Positions 41,063-50,182 of a DNA stretch of 64,000 nt are shown here, piece after piece. The notes below the pieces were generated by a model, which was not told where the DNA came from, searched no databases, and was given only the letters and a program-made list of their open reading frames with translations. Each line of letters begins with the position of its first letter. The stretch's first letter is position 1. A program made the translations under genes and the position numbers. Source of the stretch: Actinacidiphila epipremni (lineage in GTDB: Bacteria > Actinomycetota > Actinomycetes > Streptomycetales > Streptomycetaceae); NCBI RefSeq assembly GCF_012034175.1, contig NZ_JAATEJ010000026.1, positions 80,074-144,073 on the forward strand. The letters run 5' to 3'.

Positions 41063-42706
41063 TTGAGCGTGGACACCAGAACACCCCGCCCCTCCACGGG
41101 GGGAGGGACGCCCGGATTCGACGAACCGGTGCTGAGCATGGCACGGGTGCCGAGCGATCCCGCGCAGGTCATCGTCACCCACGCGAGTTTCCGCGTGCAG
41201 CTGGGCCGCAGCTCCGCCCGCTCCCTCGGCCGGGTCGGCCCGCCCCGCGCGGGCGTCTCCGCCGGCCCCGGCGCGGGCCGCCGCAGGCTCGCCCCGGTGG
41301 TGTGGTCGGGCCGCACCGAGCCCGGCGACGCGCTGGCCGGCGAGCTCTTCCAGGCGGTGCGCGGCACGGGTGCGCCGGACGGCGACTCCGCGGGCGCGAC
41401 CACGCAGGTATTGCCGAGGATCGGCGGCACGGAGACGCTGCCGCCCGCCGCCCCGACCGTCGTCGGCCCGCGCCGCGCCGAGTCCCCGACCGGCCTGCTG
41501 AGCGGCGTACGGCCGGCGCGGGGCGCGTACGACGAGGAATATGGCGACGGCGGCGCATATGGCGACGGCGACGCATATGGCGGGGCCGGCGTACATGGTG
41601 ACGGCGACCCGGAGCTGGACGAGCCGGTCGAGCGGCGGCCGGGCAAGAAGAACAGCGACTTCGTCAAGCACGCCTGGTATCCGCACCGCCGGATGAACCT
41701 CGGCATCGTGCTGCTGCCGCTGCGTATCTTCCTCGGCTTCGTCTCCATCTACGCCGGCATGGGCAAGTTGTGCGACCGCGTCTACTTCGACGGCGGCGAG
41801 CGCGGCTCCATGGTCACCTGGCTGTCCTCGCTGCACCCGTGGGCCGCGGCGGAACCGCTGCGGGACGCCGCGCTCAACCACCCGGTGGGCGCGGGCCTGA
41901 GCATCGCCTTCCTCCAGGTCGTGGTGGGCGTGCTGACCGTCTTCGGGCTGTGGCAGCGGGTCGCGGCGGTCTTCGGCGCGAGCCTGTCCATCGCGCTGCT
42001 GGTGACCGTGAGCTGGCGTACGGTACCGGTCTACGACGCCCCCGACTTCATCTACCTGGCCGCGTGGAGCCCGCTGGTCATCGCCGGCGCGCCCGTCTAC
42101 TCCGTCGACGGCAAGCTCGCCGCCGACGCCTGGCGCCGGCTGGGCCCGCGGGTCGGCCTGTGGGACCTGCGGCGCTATGTGCTGCGGCGCGGCATGGTGC
42201 TGGGCACGGTCATCGTGGGCGGTTCGCTGCTGGTGGGCTCGGTGCTGGGCGCGGCGGTACGGGCCAGCACCGCGCCGGGCGGGCGCCCCGCTGGCCCGAC
42301 GGCGCCGCCGGTCAACGAGCAGCAGGGGCTGCCGCTGCCGGAGGTCTCGGGCGGCGACACCGGGACGTCGCCGGGCAGCCCGACCCCGTCGCAGACGGCG
42401 AAGGCACGCAAGAAGCTCCACACGCCGGCGGCCAGCGCGCCGCCGAGCACGGCGTCGTCGGGGGCGGAGCACACCCCGGGGGCCGGTACGCACACGCCGG
42501 GGCACGGAACGTCGTCGGGCGGCTCGTCCTCGTCGGGCGGTTCCTCGGGCGGCTCGTCCACGTCCAAGCCGCCGGCCGCGCCGCCGCCCACCCACGCGGC
42601 GCCGCCTCCGCCGCCGGAGCCGACGCAGGGGGCCATCGGCGGGCTGCTGGGGGCGCCGCTCCTGGGCCCGGCGCAGGCGTCGCAGTCGCCGACGAGCCCG
42701 GCGTGA
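41063..42706 (+). CDS. DoxX-like membrane protein with long disordered termini
   Basis: The 547-residue protein has a disordered N-terminus of about 215 residues, a DoxX-type four-span membrane core (LRIFLGFVSIYAGMGKLCDR; AFLQVVVGVLTVFGLWQRVA; YLAAWSPLVIAGAPVYSVDG), one more span (TVIVGGSLLVGSVLGAAV), and a Ser/Pro/Gly-rich exported or cytoplasmic tail. A short repeat encodes AYGDGD-type units at 41530-41600. Mycobacterial DoxX takes part in an oxidant-defence membrane complex. TTG 41063 is used; GTG 41069 is possible. Confidence 0.8.
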   Translation: MSVDTRTPRPSTGGGTPGFDEPVLSMARVPSDPAQVIVTHASFRVQLGRSSARSLGRVGPPRAGVSAGPGAGRRRLAPVVWSGRTEPGDALAGELFQAVRGTGAPDGDSAGATTQVLPRIGGTETLPPAAPTVVGPRRAESPTGLLSGVRPARGAYDEEYGDGGAYGDGDAYGGAGVHGDGDPELDEPVERRPGKKNSDFVKHAWYPHRRMNLGIVLLPLRIFLGFVSIYAGMGKLCDRVYFDGGERGSMVTWLSSLHPWAAAEPLRDAALNHPVGAGLSIAFLQVVVGVLTVFGLWQRVAAVFGASLSIALLVTVSWRTVPVYDAPDFIYLAAWSPLVIAGAPVYSVDGKLAADAWRRLGPRVGLWDLRRYVLRRGMVLGTVIVGGSLLVGSVLGAAVRASTAPGGRPAGPTAPPVNEQQGLPLPEVSGGDTGTSPGSPTPSQTAKARKKLHTPAASAPPSTASSGAEHTPGAGTHTPGHGTSSGGSSSSGGSSGGSSTSKPPAAPPPTHAAPPPPPEPTQGAIGGLLGAPLLGPAQASQSPTSPA

Positions 42707-42800
42707 GGGCGGTGAGGGCGGTCGCGGGGCGGGCCGCCTGAGGCTCGCGCGCTTCTTTCGGCCCTCACCGGCTTCCCCGGCCACCCCGGCTTCCCCGGCA

Positions 42801-42837
42801 CTATTCCCCGCGGCTTCGCGTAAGGCGCGGGGAATAG
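42801..42837. terminator. Bidirectional terminator between convergent genes
   Basis: CTATTCCCCGCG (42801-42812) and CGCGGGGAATAG (42826-42837) form a perfect 12-bp stem between the DoxX-like gene and the convergent nucleotidyltransferase gene. Confidence 0.75.
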
Positions 42838-42850
42838 CGCTGTGCGGGCT

Positions 42851-43594
42851 CTAGACGACCGGTGCGGCGCCCAGTTCGCGGGCGGCCTCCCGGAGGTCCT
42901 TCGCGGTGTCGATGGCCCGCCAGTAGGCGCCCTGCGGGATCGGGTAGCCGGCGAGGCGGCGTTCGCGGGCCAGCCGCGGGAAGGTCGTACGCTCGTGGTC
43001 GCCCAGGTCCGGCAGCATCGCGGCGAACGCGGGCGCGAAGACGTACACACCGGCGTTGATGAGGAACGGCGAGGGCGGGGCCTCGATGAAGTCCAGGACC
43101 TGCCCGAACTCGTTGGTCTCGACGGCGCCCCACGGGATGCGCGGCCGGGCGAGCGCGAGGGTGGCGACGGCGTCGCGCTCCTCGTGGAAGGCGGCCATGC
43201 CGCGCAGCGAGAAGCGGGTCCAGATGTCGCCGTTGGTGGCGTACCACGGCTCGTCGGGGCGCGGCAGCGACTTCGCCGCGTACTTCAACCCGCCGCCGCG
43301 GCCCAGCGGTTCGCCCTCGATGACGGTGGTGACCTGCAGCGGCAGCGGCGTGTTGTCCAGCCACTGGGCCAGCACCTCCGCGAGGTGCCCGCACGAGACG
43401 ACGACGTCCGTGACCCCTTCGGCGGCCAGCCAGTCCAGCTGGTGCCCGATGATCGGCGTGCCCGTCCCGGGGATCTCGACCATGGGCTTGGGCCGGTCGT
43501 CGGTGTAGGGCCGCAGCCGCGAGCCCTGGCCGCCGGCCAGGATCACGGCCTGGGTGACCGGGGTGACCTCGTGCGCAGTGGTGTCGTGCGTCAT
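42851..43594 (-). CDS. Sugar-phosphate nucleotidyltransferase
   Basis: The 247-residue protein has the NTP-transferase signature AVILAGGQGSRLRPYTDDRP, the PMVEIPGTGTPIIGHQLDWL step, and the metal-binding GDIW. It should make an NDP-sugar such as GDP-mannose or dTDP-glucose; the base is not certain. No extra left-handed beta-helix domain. The ATG at 43594 has TAGGGT seven bases upstream, so it is likely leaderless. Confidence 0.85.
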   Translation of the reverse strand: MTHDTTAHEVTPVTQAVILAGGQGSRLRPYTDDRPKPMVEIPGTGTPIIGHQLDWLAAEGVTDVVVSCGHLAEVLAQWLDNTPLPLQVTTVIEGEPLGRGGGLKYAAKSLPRPDEPWYATNGDIWTRFSLRGMAAFHEERDAVATLALARPRIPWGAVETNEFGQVLDFIEAPPSPFLINAGVYVFAPAFAAMLPDLGDHERTTFPRLARERRLAGYPIPQGAYWRAIDTAKDLREAARELGAAPVV

Positions 43595-43766
43595 GCAGCG
43601 CACCCTATGCGACACGGCCGGCGGCCCCGCACATGGCGGGCCCGCCGGCCGTACGCACGCTCTCGGCTCTTCCAGGGGCCGTCCAGGGGCCGCGCTGGGG
43701 CCGCGCCGGGGCGCCTTGGGGCCGTTCGCCGGCCCGGCCCGGTCGGTCAGCCCCGGGGCCCTTCCG

Positions 43767-44195
43767 TCAGCCGACGGACGCGACGCCCGTCGCGAAGGCG
43801 GTGTCGCACACCGGCCGCGACCACGCCTGCGCCCGCCGCACCGAGCCGTCGTACTTGGCGACCGCGGCGCGGCCCAGCGAACGGGCGATCGACAGGCAGT
43901 ACTTGGCGAGCGACGGCTGGCGCGCCATGGCGAGCTGGAGGTCGGTCAGGGCGACCCCCGGGTCCTGCTGCTGGAGTTCGGCCAGCAGCCGCGTACGCAG
44001 CGCCTCCTGGGGCGCCTTCGCCGCCTGCTCCGTGGCCACCTGGTCCCGCGACTTGGCGGAGGCGGTGAGCACCTGCGCGTCGGAGGAGGAGACGGCCCAC
44101 GGGACGCGGGTGACGGCGAGCGTTCCCGACAGGACGAGAACGACCGGGAGGACGAGCGCGAATGTCTTGCCGAGACGGCGAGCTAGCTGGTTCAC
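43767..44195 (-). CDS. Small exported or membrane-anchored protein
   Basis: The 142-residue protein has a basic start and one hydrophobic segment (TFALVLPVVLVLSGTLAVT), then a soluble helical domain with a CLSIARSLGRAAVAKYDGSV core. It has two cysteines (near residues 100 and 130) that could form a disulfide. No family recognised. The GTG start has TACGAT seven bases upstream, indicating leaderless transcription. Confidence 0.65.
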   Translation of the reverse strand: MNQLARRLGKTFALVLPVVLVLSGTLAVTRVPWAVSSSDAQVLTASAKSRDQVATEQAAKAPQEALRTRLLAELQQQDPGVALTDLQLAMARQPSLAKYCLSIARSLGRAAVAKYDGSVRRAQAWSRPVCDTAFATGVASVG

Positions 44196-44338
44196 GCCTC
44201 GGATCGTAGCGACTGGTGATGATTTGGCGACATTCCGTCACTCTTGCGGGGGAGTGAAATCGCCACAAAGGGCGTTCGAGTGTTGACGTACGGCCCCGAA
44301 CTGCCGCTTATGCGCACGTATGGGGGTGGAAAAAGCGG

Positions 44339-44381
44339 ACGGCCGGGCGGTGCGCGTCGGTTGCGCGCACCGCCCGGCCGT
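44339..44381 (-). terminator. Terminator downstream of msiK
   Basis: A perfect 18-bp stem (44339-44356 with 44364-44381) and 7-base loop lie 35 bp after the msiK stop. Confidence 0.75.
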
Positions 44382-44415
44382 AGGAGCCCGGAAACCCGTT
44401 TACGCGATCAGGTGA

Positions 44416-45540
<1,125 letters not shown>

Positions 45541-45618
45541 GCTGCTACGCCATCCCTTCACCGGCAGGAACGTGCCGGACGATCCGAGTAAAGGAAGCAG
45601 ATCTCTTGGTGCCGCTTC

Positions 45619-45634
45619 AGTGGTCCAGCCCGCT
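45619..45634. promoter_or_regulatory. Weak candidate DasR-responsive element upstream of msiK
   Basis: AGTGGTCCAGCCCGCT matches 11 of 16 bases of the dre consensus ACTGGTCTAGACCAGT as recalled. msiK is known to be under DasR control in Streptomyces, which makes the position plausible. The right half is poor. Confidence 0.3.
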
Positions 45635-45743
45635 CACCAGCGGACTGGCAGTGACGCTACCTGCACGTTCCCCCTTTGTCACCAGCCCCCCGCTGCCTTT
45701 TTCCCCACCCCGCCGGCCCCCCGCCCGCTACACTGCTGCGAGC

Positions 45744-45817
45744 GCCTCCTTAGCTCAGCTGGCCAGAGCGACGCTCTTGTAAAGCGTAGGTCGTCGGTTC
45801 GAACCCGACAGGGGGCT
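45744..45817 (+). tRNA. tRNA-Thr (anticodon TGT)
   Basis: A 74-nt cloverleaf: acceptor GCCTCCT pairs with AGGGGGC (one G-U), D arm TTAGCTCAGC, anticodon stem ACGCT/AGCGT with loop CTTGTAA and anticodon TGT at 45778-45780, and T arm GTCGGTTCGAACCCGAC. CCA is not encoded. TACACT at 45729-45734 is a suitable -10 element. Its 3' half is duplicated at 48538-48592, marking it as an integration site. Confidence 0.93.
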
Positions 45818-46006
45818 CTTTTTCTTGCCTGGTCAGGGCGGCCGTCCCGGCGTCGGCTGCGGTGTTTTGCTGTCGGCCTGTCTCGGTTCTGGTCTCATGT
45901 GGGGCGCGCTGCCTGGGACGTCCTCCAGGAGCGGCTTCGGCGCCGGGCAGAGCGTCCCCGGATAGTCTTGGAGACCGGTCCGCTCGCGCTTGGGAGGCAC
46001 GGCAGC

Positions 46007-46431
46007 GTGGACCCGCAGCGCTTCGCACTCCTCGATGAGGCCCGCAGGAGTCTGCCGGACGGGTTCAAGGCCGAGCTGTCCGGCGACACCATCGTGATGA
46101 TGGTCGGCTCCTCCGGTATCCACCGGCGCAACCTCCTATGGTCAGGCGGCAGTTCGACGCGCACAGCCCGAGCGACCTGGTGCCGAGCGAGAACACGGAC
46201 CTCGTCTCTCTCGGCGTGGGCAAGAGCCGCAATGCCGACCTGACCTACCTGCCGGCCGCCGTCCTGGAGACCACGGACAGCCGGGTGCCTGCGGAGACCG
46301 CGGCGATCGCCGTCGAGCTGGGCACCTCCTCCCGCGGCCGGGCGGTGGAGCCGGGTCGCCTCGCCGTATGGTCAGGGCGTGGAATGGCGGCAGGAGCACA
46401 CGACGACGGCGACCATCAGGACTGGTCGTGA
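46007..46431 (+). pseudogene. Frameshifted and truncated Uma2-family gene
   Basis: GTG 46007 with GGAGG nine bases upstream opens a Uma2 (DUF820) N-terminus: PQRFALLDEARRSLPDGFKA, ELSGDTIVMMVGSSGIHRRN. Near 46137 the homology moves to another frame (MVRRQFDAHSPSDLVPSENT, then ADLTYLPAAVLETTDSRVPA and AAIAVELGTSS), and it stops before the catalytic-core end seen in intact members such as the gene at 48692. Uma2 proteins have a restriction-endonuclease-like fold of unknown role. Confidence 0.7.
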
Positions 46432-47332
46432 ATACGGTGCCTGGCCCGTGCTCTTCGAGTCCGATGGGCGGGTGATGGTGCTGTCGTTCGCCAACGCCCT
46501 GAACACCGTCTCGCGCTGGGATCCGCAGTCGGGCCGAGAGGTATGGCGGGTGGACCCATGGGCCGGTGGGGGCCCGTGCGCCGTGGTGCAGGCGAAAGGT
46601 GTCGGCTCGATCCTCGCCGTCGCGTCGGAGTTCGGTGTCGAGTGCCTAAACGCCGTCACCGGCTCGGTGTTGTCAAGCCCTGCCGTGGAGGCCGGCACCG
46701 TCTGGGACGTAGCGGCCGGTCTGCTGCCGGACGGGCGCGCACTCATCGTGGGCGCCGGCCACCACCACGAGGTTCACCGATGGGACGCCGTGACCGGAGA
46801 GCCGCTGGGTGTGCCGCTGACGGGGCACGGGACGTCTGTGGTGTCGGCCGCGATGGTCGCCGGCAGCCGGGGCGGCGGCGCGGTGATCGCTACGGGCGAC
46901 GAGGCAGGCGTCATCCTCCGATGGGACGCCGCGACGGGCGCGCGAATCGGGGAAAGGATGACCGGGCCTGAGGGCGCGGTCCATCAGATCGTGCCGGTCG
47001 GTCTCCCCGGAGGGCACACGCTGCTCGCGTGTGTGGATGACGACAGGCTTCTGTGGCGATGGGACGCGAACACCGGCGAGCCGGTCGGGAAGCCTGTACC
47101 TCTGGGCGCGGAGTCGGAGGACCCGAGACTGTCCGTCGCGGTCGTCAACGGCTCGGCGCACATGCTCGTGTCGGGGACCGACGACAGGATGGTGTGGGAG
47201 TGGGATCTCCTGACGGGTACGCGGCTCCACGCCGCCGTTCCGGGGATCTCCTGCGACGTGCTGGTCCGCTCCAACGGCCAAGCAGTGATCGCCACCGGAT
47301 CTCCCGAGGGCGATCTCACCCTGTACGCCTGA
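46379..47332 (+). CDS. WD40-like beta-propeller protein
   Basis: The 317-residue protein is made of repeats with WD-type spacing: VSRWDPQSGREVWRVDPW, VHRWDAVTGEPLGVPLTGHG, ILRWDAATGARIGERMTG, LWRWDANTGEPVGKPV, VWEWDLLTGTRL. About six blades are visible. There is no signal peptide and no attached catalytic domain. Propellers of this kind often form the C-terminal half of larger actinobacterial proteins, so this may be the surviving part of one; its start overlaps the Uma2 remnant. Confidence 0.7.
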   Translation: MEWRQEHTTTATIRTGREYGAWPVLFESDGRVMVLSFANALNTVSRWDPQSGREVWRVDPWAGGGPCAVVQAKGVGSILAVASEFGVECLNAVTGSVLSSPAVEAGTVWDVAAGLLPDGRALIVGAGHHHEVHRWDAVTGEPLGVPLTGHGTSVVSAAMVAGSRGGGAVIATGDEAGVILRWDAATGARIGERMTGPEGAVHQIVPVGLPGGHTLLACVDDDRLLWRWDANTGEPVGKPVPLGAESEDPRLSVAVVNGSAHMLVSGTDDRMVWEWDLLTGTRLHAAVPGISCDVLVRSNGQAVIATGSPEGDLTLYA

Positions 47333-47335
47333 GAC

Positions 47336-47500
47336 TCAGAGGAACTGGTCCGGCGTGCGGCCGTCGATATGGGCGGCCAGTTCGTCGAGGAGGAACCGGG
47401 GCAGCGGCACGGAGCGGTGCTCGTGGTTCTTGAGGGTGGCCAGGTGGAGGACGCCCTTCTCGCCTACATACGCATGCACCACGTGAGCCCGTCGCGCATC
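47336..47500 (-). pseudogene. Integrase (tyrosine recombinase) remnant
   Basis: On the minus strand a short frame reads VHAYVGEKGVLHLATLKN, then HEHRSVPLPRFLLDELAAHI and DGRTPDQFL before a stop at 47336-47338. The K-N/T-x-x-x-R-x-VPLPxFLxxEL pattern is typical of the core-binding to catalytic transition of phage-type integrases. The HxxR and Tyr boxes are missing. It fits the att repeats and suggests the element can no longer move by itself. Confidence 0.55.
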
Positions 47501-47710
47501 GACGTGACGAGTCTGGTTGAACGGCTCATCGGGGGTAGTTTTCCCGGATAGCCGAGGTGAGCGGTGGATCGCCGTAGTGCGCCGGGAAGCTTGGCCAACC
47601 TGTGGCTACAGCGCCGGAGTGCCTGAACCCCATCGCTCGTGACCGCGTCGCAGGCGTCGCCTCCGTTGCGTGGACCGCTGGCCTTTACCCGTCCGACGAG
47701 ATTGCTGGAG

Positions 47711-48133
47711 TCAGGTGGCGGGTGCCTCGAAGGTCTCGATCGTGCAGCGGGTGGCTCCGCTGCGTTCGATCCTGGCGTCGCTAGTGATGAGCGGTACGCC
47801 GAAGCTCTCAGCGAGGGCTACGTAGTGTGCGTCATAGGCGGAGAGGTTGTTCGAGAGGTCGCGCACCCGCTGCCACAGCACCAGTGTCGGGTGCAGGTCG
47901 AGGTTGAGGGCCTGGTAGTCGATGATCGCCTTGGCGGCTTCCTTTTCCGTGATCTTCGGCTTGCCCCCGCGTCGGCCGCGCGCCAGGCCGAAGACGGCCG
48001 AGGTGATTTCGTAGTCCAGCAGGCTTGGCGCGGTGAGAGTGCCTGCGCGACCCACCCTCTCGCGGACCGCGCTTCCTGTCTTGCCGTGGTCGAGGAGGAA
48101 GTGCACCAGGCTGGAGCAGTCGATGACGATCAA
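47711..48133 (-). CDS. vapC: VapC-type PIN-domain toxin
   Basis: The 140-residue protein has the PIN nuclease acidic residues: Asp5 in VIDCSSLVHFLL, Glu42-43 region in LLDYEITSAVFGL, and Asp in SAYDAHYVALAES plus ITSDARI near the end. VapC toxins cleave RNA, often tRNA, when unopposed. Its start overlaps the antitoxin stop by four bases (ATGA, 48130-48133). The module is intact inside the decayed element and may keep it in the chromosome. Confidence 0.9.
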   Translation of the reverse strand: MIVIDCSSLVHFLLDHGKTGSAVRERVGRAGTLTAPSLLDYEITSAVFGLARGRRGGKPKITEKEAAKAIIDYQALNLDLHPTLVLWQRVRDLSNNLSAYDAHYVALAESFGVPLITSDARIERSGATRCTIETFEAPAT

Positions 48134-48360
48134 CGTCGTTCACGCCCGTCCTCGATGGCGTCGAGGACGTCGGTCGTGCTGAGTGCGGTGCGGGTCTCAC
48201 GCTCAAGACGTGCGGCCATTTCCGTGAGGGTGGGTCTGGCGGCTTCCCGGGACAGGAGCTCCAGGGCGTACGCCTGGAGGGATTTGCCCGCCTGTGCGGC
48301 GCGTACCTTCAGGGCGTTGACGGTGTCGTCTGGGACGTCCCGGATGGTGATAGCGGTCAT
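48130..48360 (-). CDS. vapB: VapB/FitA-type antitoxin
   Basis: The 76-residue protein has a ribbon-helix-helix start (TAITIRDVPDDTVNALKVRA; AGKSLQAYALELLSREA) and a C-terminal toxin-binding tail (LSTTDVLDAIEDGRERR). It would bind VapC and repress the operon. TAAAAT six bases before the ATG is a near-perfect -10 element giving a leaderless message. Direct repeats just upstream are likely operator sites. Confidence 0.88.
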   Translation of the reverse strand: MTAITIRDVPDDTVNALKVRAAQAGKSLQAYALELLSREAARPTLTEMAARLERETRTALSTTDVLDAIEDGRERR

Positions 48361-48366
48361 GCTTTT

Positions 48367-48398
48367 ATTTTAGCATCAATGCAGGCAATATGCAGGCA
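48367..48398 (-). promoter_or_regulatory. vapBC promoter and operator
   Basis: The -10 TAAAAT (48372-48367 on the minus strand) is followed within 20 bp upstream by two exact 9-bp direct repeats ATGCAGGCA (48379-48387, 48390-48398, plus-strand reading). These are likely binding sites of VapB/VapBC. Confidence 0.65.
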
Positions 48399-48537
48399 TG
48401 CTTGGGCTGCGGAGCACGGCTTCAGCACACATGGGGCTGGGAACCTGTCCGAACCAGTGGCAAGAGGTAAACGTCGGTTGCGGTGTTCAGGGGGGTGACA
48501 CCTGCGTCTCCGCAGGTCAGCGCCCGGCCGCGAGGGA

Positions 48538-48592
48538 TCTTGTAAAGCGTAGGTCGTCGGTTCGAACCCGACAGGGGGCTCTTTTTCTTGCC
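48538..48592. other. Right attachment site, partial tRNA-Thr copy
   Basis: A 55-bp perfect copy of 45775-45829. It contains the anticodon loop, T arm and 3' end of tRNA-Thr but no 5' half, so it is not a functional tRNA. Confidence 0.88.
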
Positions 48593-48691
48593 CTGCACAC
48601 GCCGTCGCGATCCGACGTGCCGCAGGCGTAATCCCTAGACTGTGGGTGCGCCGACGTTTTCAGGAGCGGGCGTGGAGGAGCGAGGCGCGCG

Positions 48692-49270
48692 ATGACTGTC
48701 ACTGAGGATCGGCCGCAGATGCAGGCGGAGGAGTTCGAACGCATCGCTGCCGCCGCCGAGCGTGAGGGCGTCCGGCTGGAGTTCGTGCACGGGAAGCTGG
48801 GAGTCAAAGCGGTGCCGGACGGGGATCACGACGAGATCATCCGCTGGGTCATGGAGCACTGCATGCAGCAGCGCCCGGATCTTTGGCTCTACCCGGAACG
48901 CGGCCTGAAGGTGGAGACCTATCGCAGCGGTCACGCGAAGCCGGACGGGGCTCTGGCGCCCAAGGGCAGTTTCGCCGGGCACGGGGAGTGGGCCGCTGCC
49001 GACCGGGTGGTCATGGTGGTCGAGGTGACGTCGTACGACGCCGACACCGACAAGCGTGACCGGGAGGAGAAGCCCCGCGCCTACGCGGAGACCGGGATTC
49101 CGGTGTACCTGCTGATCGACCGGGACGCGTGCGAGGCGCTGGTGTACAGCGAACCCGACGACGGCGTCTACGGCATGATCGCCCGGCGCCCCTTCGGGAA
49201 GACGGTCGCGTTGCCCGATCCGGTGGGGATCACGCTGGACACGGAGCCGCTGAAGGACTGGGTGCGCTGA
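48692..49270 (+). CDS. Uma2-family endonuclease-like protein
   Basis: The 192-residue protein has the Uma2/DUF820 order: MQAEEFERIAAAAEREGVRL, EFVHGKLGVKAVPDGDHDEI, KPDGALAPKGS (PD of the nuclease-like core), VVMVVEVTSYDADTDKRDRE (E.v.K-like core) and YAETGIPVYLLIDRD. The active-site-like D...EVTS...K residues are present. Cellular role is unknown. It lies 100 bp outside the right att repeat, while a broken relative lies inside the element. Confidence 0.85.
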   Translation: MTVTEDRPQMQAEEFERIAAAAEREGVRLEFVHGKLGVKAVPDGDHDEIIRWVMEHCMQQRPDLWLYPERGLKVETYRSGHAKPDGALAPKGSFAGHGEWAAADRVVMVVEVTSYDADTDKRDREEKPRAYAETGIPVYLLIDRDACEALVYSEPDDGVYGMIARRPFGKTVALPDPVGITLDTEPLKDWVR

Positions 49271-49431
49271 TCGGCTGACGCGGCCGGAGCTTGATGCGAA
49301 AAGGGCGGGCGGAGACGGCCGCCCTCCCACGATGTGAGGGCGGCGTCCTCGGCAGGCGGCTGCGCTTTGCGGTCCGACGCTCGCCCCTTCCCCCGCTGCC
49401 GGCCTCCGCTGCCCCGGCCTCGGCCGCCTGC

Positions 49432-50100
49432 TCACTGCGGGTGGTGTACGGCCCAGTCGTTGCGGGCGGCGGTGAGGGCGGGGCGGATCTTGTGGTCGAG
49501 GAGGTCGGCGTGGGCGCGGAGTTTGGCGGCGATGTCGGCGAGGTCGTCCGGGTCGAGGCGGAGGATCCAGCGGCCGACGCTGATCTGGAGGTTGGCCACG
49601 GGGATGCGCAGGCGGGGGTCGGGGTCGTGGGGGTTGCAGTCGATGCTGCCCTCGAAGACGGAGTCCTCCTCGGCGCCGTCCCAGAGGTCGGGTGCGGTGA
49701 CGGGGAGCATGGGCCCCTCGAAGAACGCCCGGTGGTCGACCTGCGCCAGCCGGCTCTGCCGCCGCTTCGGCCGCACGGGACTCGTGTCGGTGACCTCGAC
49801 CCGCACCCGTACTCCGGTCCACCGCACTTTCACAGAACATGCTGCCTGGGTGTGCCGGACAGCGTTGGCGATCACCTCGCCGGACAGCAGTTGCAGGTCT
49901 TCGAGCCGTTCCTCCGCCAACGGCACCTGCCACTCCCGGACGATCCTCATGACCGCTCGCCGGGCCGTCACGACATCTGCCTCCTCCGGCCCCACCGAGA
50001 AATCACGTGAGGTGACACGCCGCCACGCCCTTTGGGCTGTTGCCCGCAGGTCAACGCGTGGCGGCGCCAACTGCGAAGAACTACGACTGGGCATCCCCAT
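49432..50100 (-). CDS. ATP-binding (RsbW-like) protein with missing G-boxes
   Basis: The 222-residue protein starts like the many small streptomycete anti-sigma-type ATPases (ARRAVMRIVREWQVPLAEE; LQLLSGEVIANAVRHTQAAC with the N-box Asn, and VEVTDTSPVRP), then lacks the glycine-rich ATP-lid motifs. Instead it continues into LRIPVANLQISVGRWILRLD and ADIAAKLRAHADLLDHKIRP, which looks like a separate small domain. It may be a fusion formed by deletion; ATP binding is doubtful. A GntR-type operator lies 85 bp upstream of its start. Confidence 0.65.
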   Translation of the reverse strand: MGMPSRSSSQLAPPRVDLRATAQRAWRRVTSRDFSVGPEEADVVTARRAVMRIVREWQVPLAEERLEDLQLLSGEVIANAVRHTQAACSVKVRWTGVRVRVEVTDTSPVRPKRRQSRLAQVDHRAFFEGPMLPVTAPDLWDGAEEDSVFEGSIDCNPHDPDPRLRIPVANLQISVGRWILRLDPDDLADIAAKLRAHADLLDHKIRPALTAARNDWAVHHPQ

Positions 50101-50182
50101 CCCACCCCTTCATCAACACATCGCGGAACACGGCACCCCGCGGATGCCGAGGTGACCAACCGTCATCAATAGACTGGACCGG

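Larger units (their letters stand above)
45775..48592. mobile_element. Decayed integrative element in tRNA-Thr, flanked by 55-bp att repeats
   Basis: A perfect 55-bp direct repeat occurs at 45775-45829 (anticodon loop of tRNA-Thr to 12 bp beyond its end) and 48538-48592. Only the left copy is part of a whole tRNA. The 2.7 kb between holds a broken Uma2 gene, a beta-propeller gene, an apparent integrase fragment and an intact VapBC module, but no replication or transfer genes. Bases near vapB are unusually AT-rich. This is the normal footprint of an integrated element that has been reduced by deletion. Confidence 0.85.

Noticed and set aside
47369..47551. 60-codon plus-strand frame MGGQFVEEEPGQ
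   Set aside because: It is opposite the integrase-like minus-strand fragment, which has the better protein pattern.
48398..48631. 77-codon plus-strand frame across the right att site
   Set aside because: Half of it is translated tRNA sequence; no ribosome-binding site or domain.
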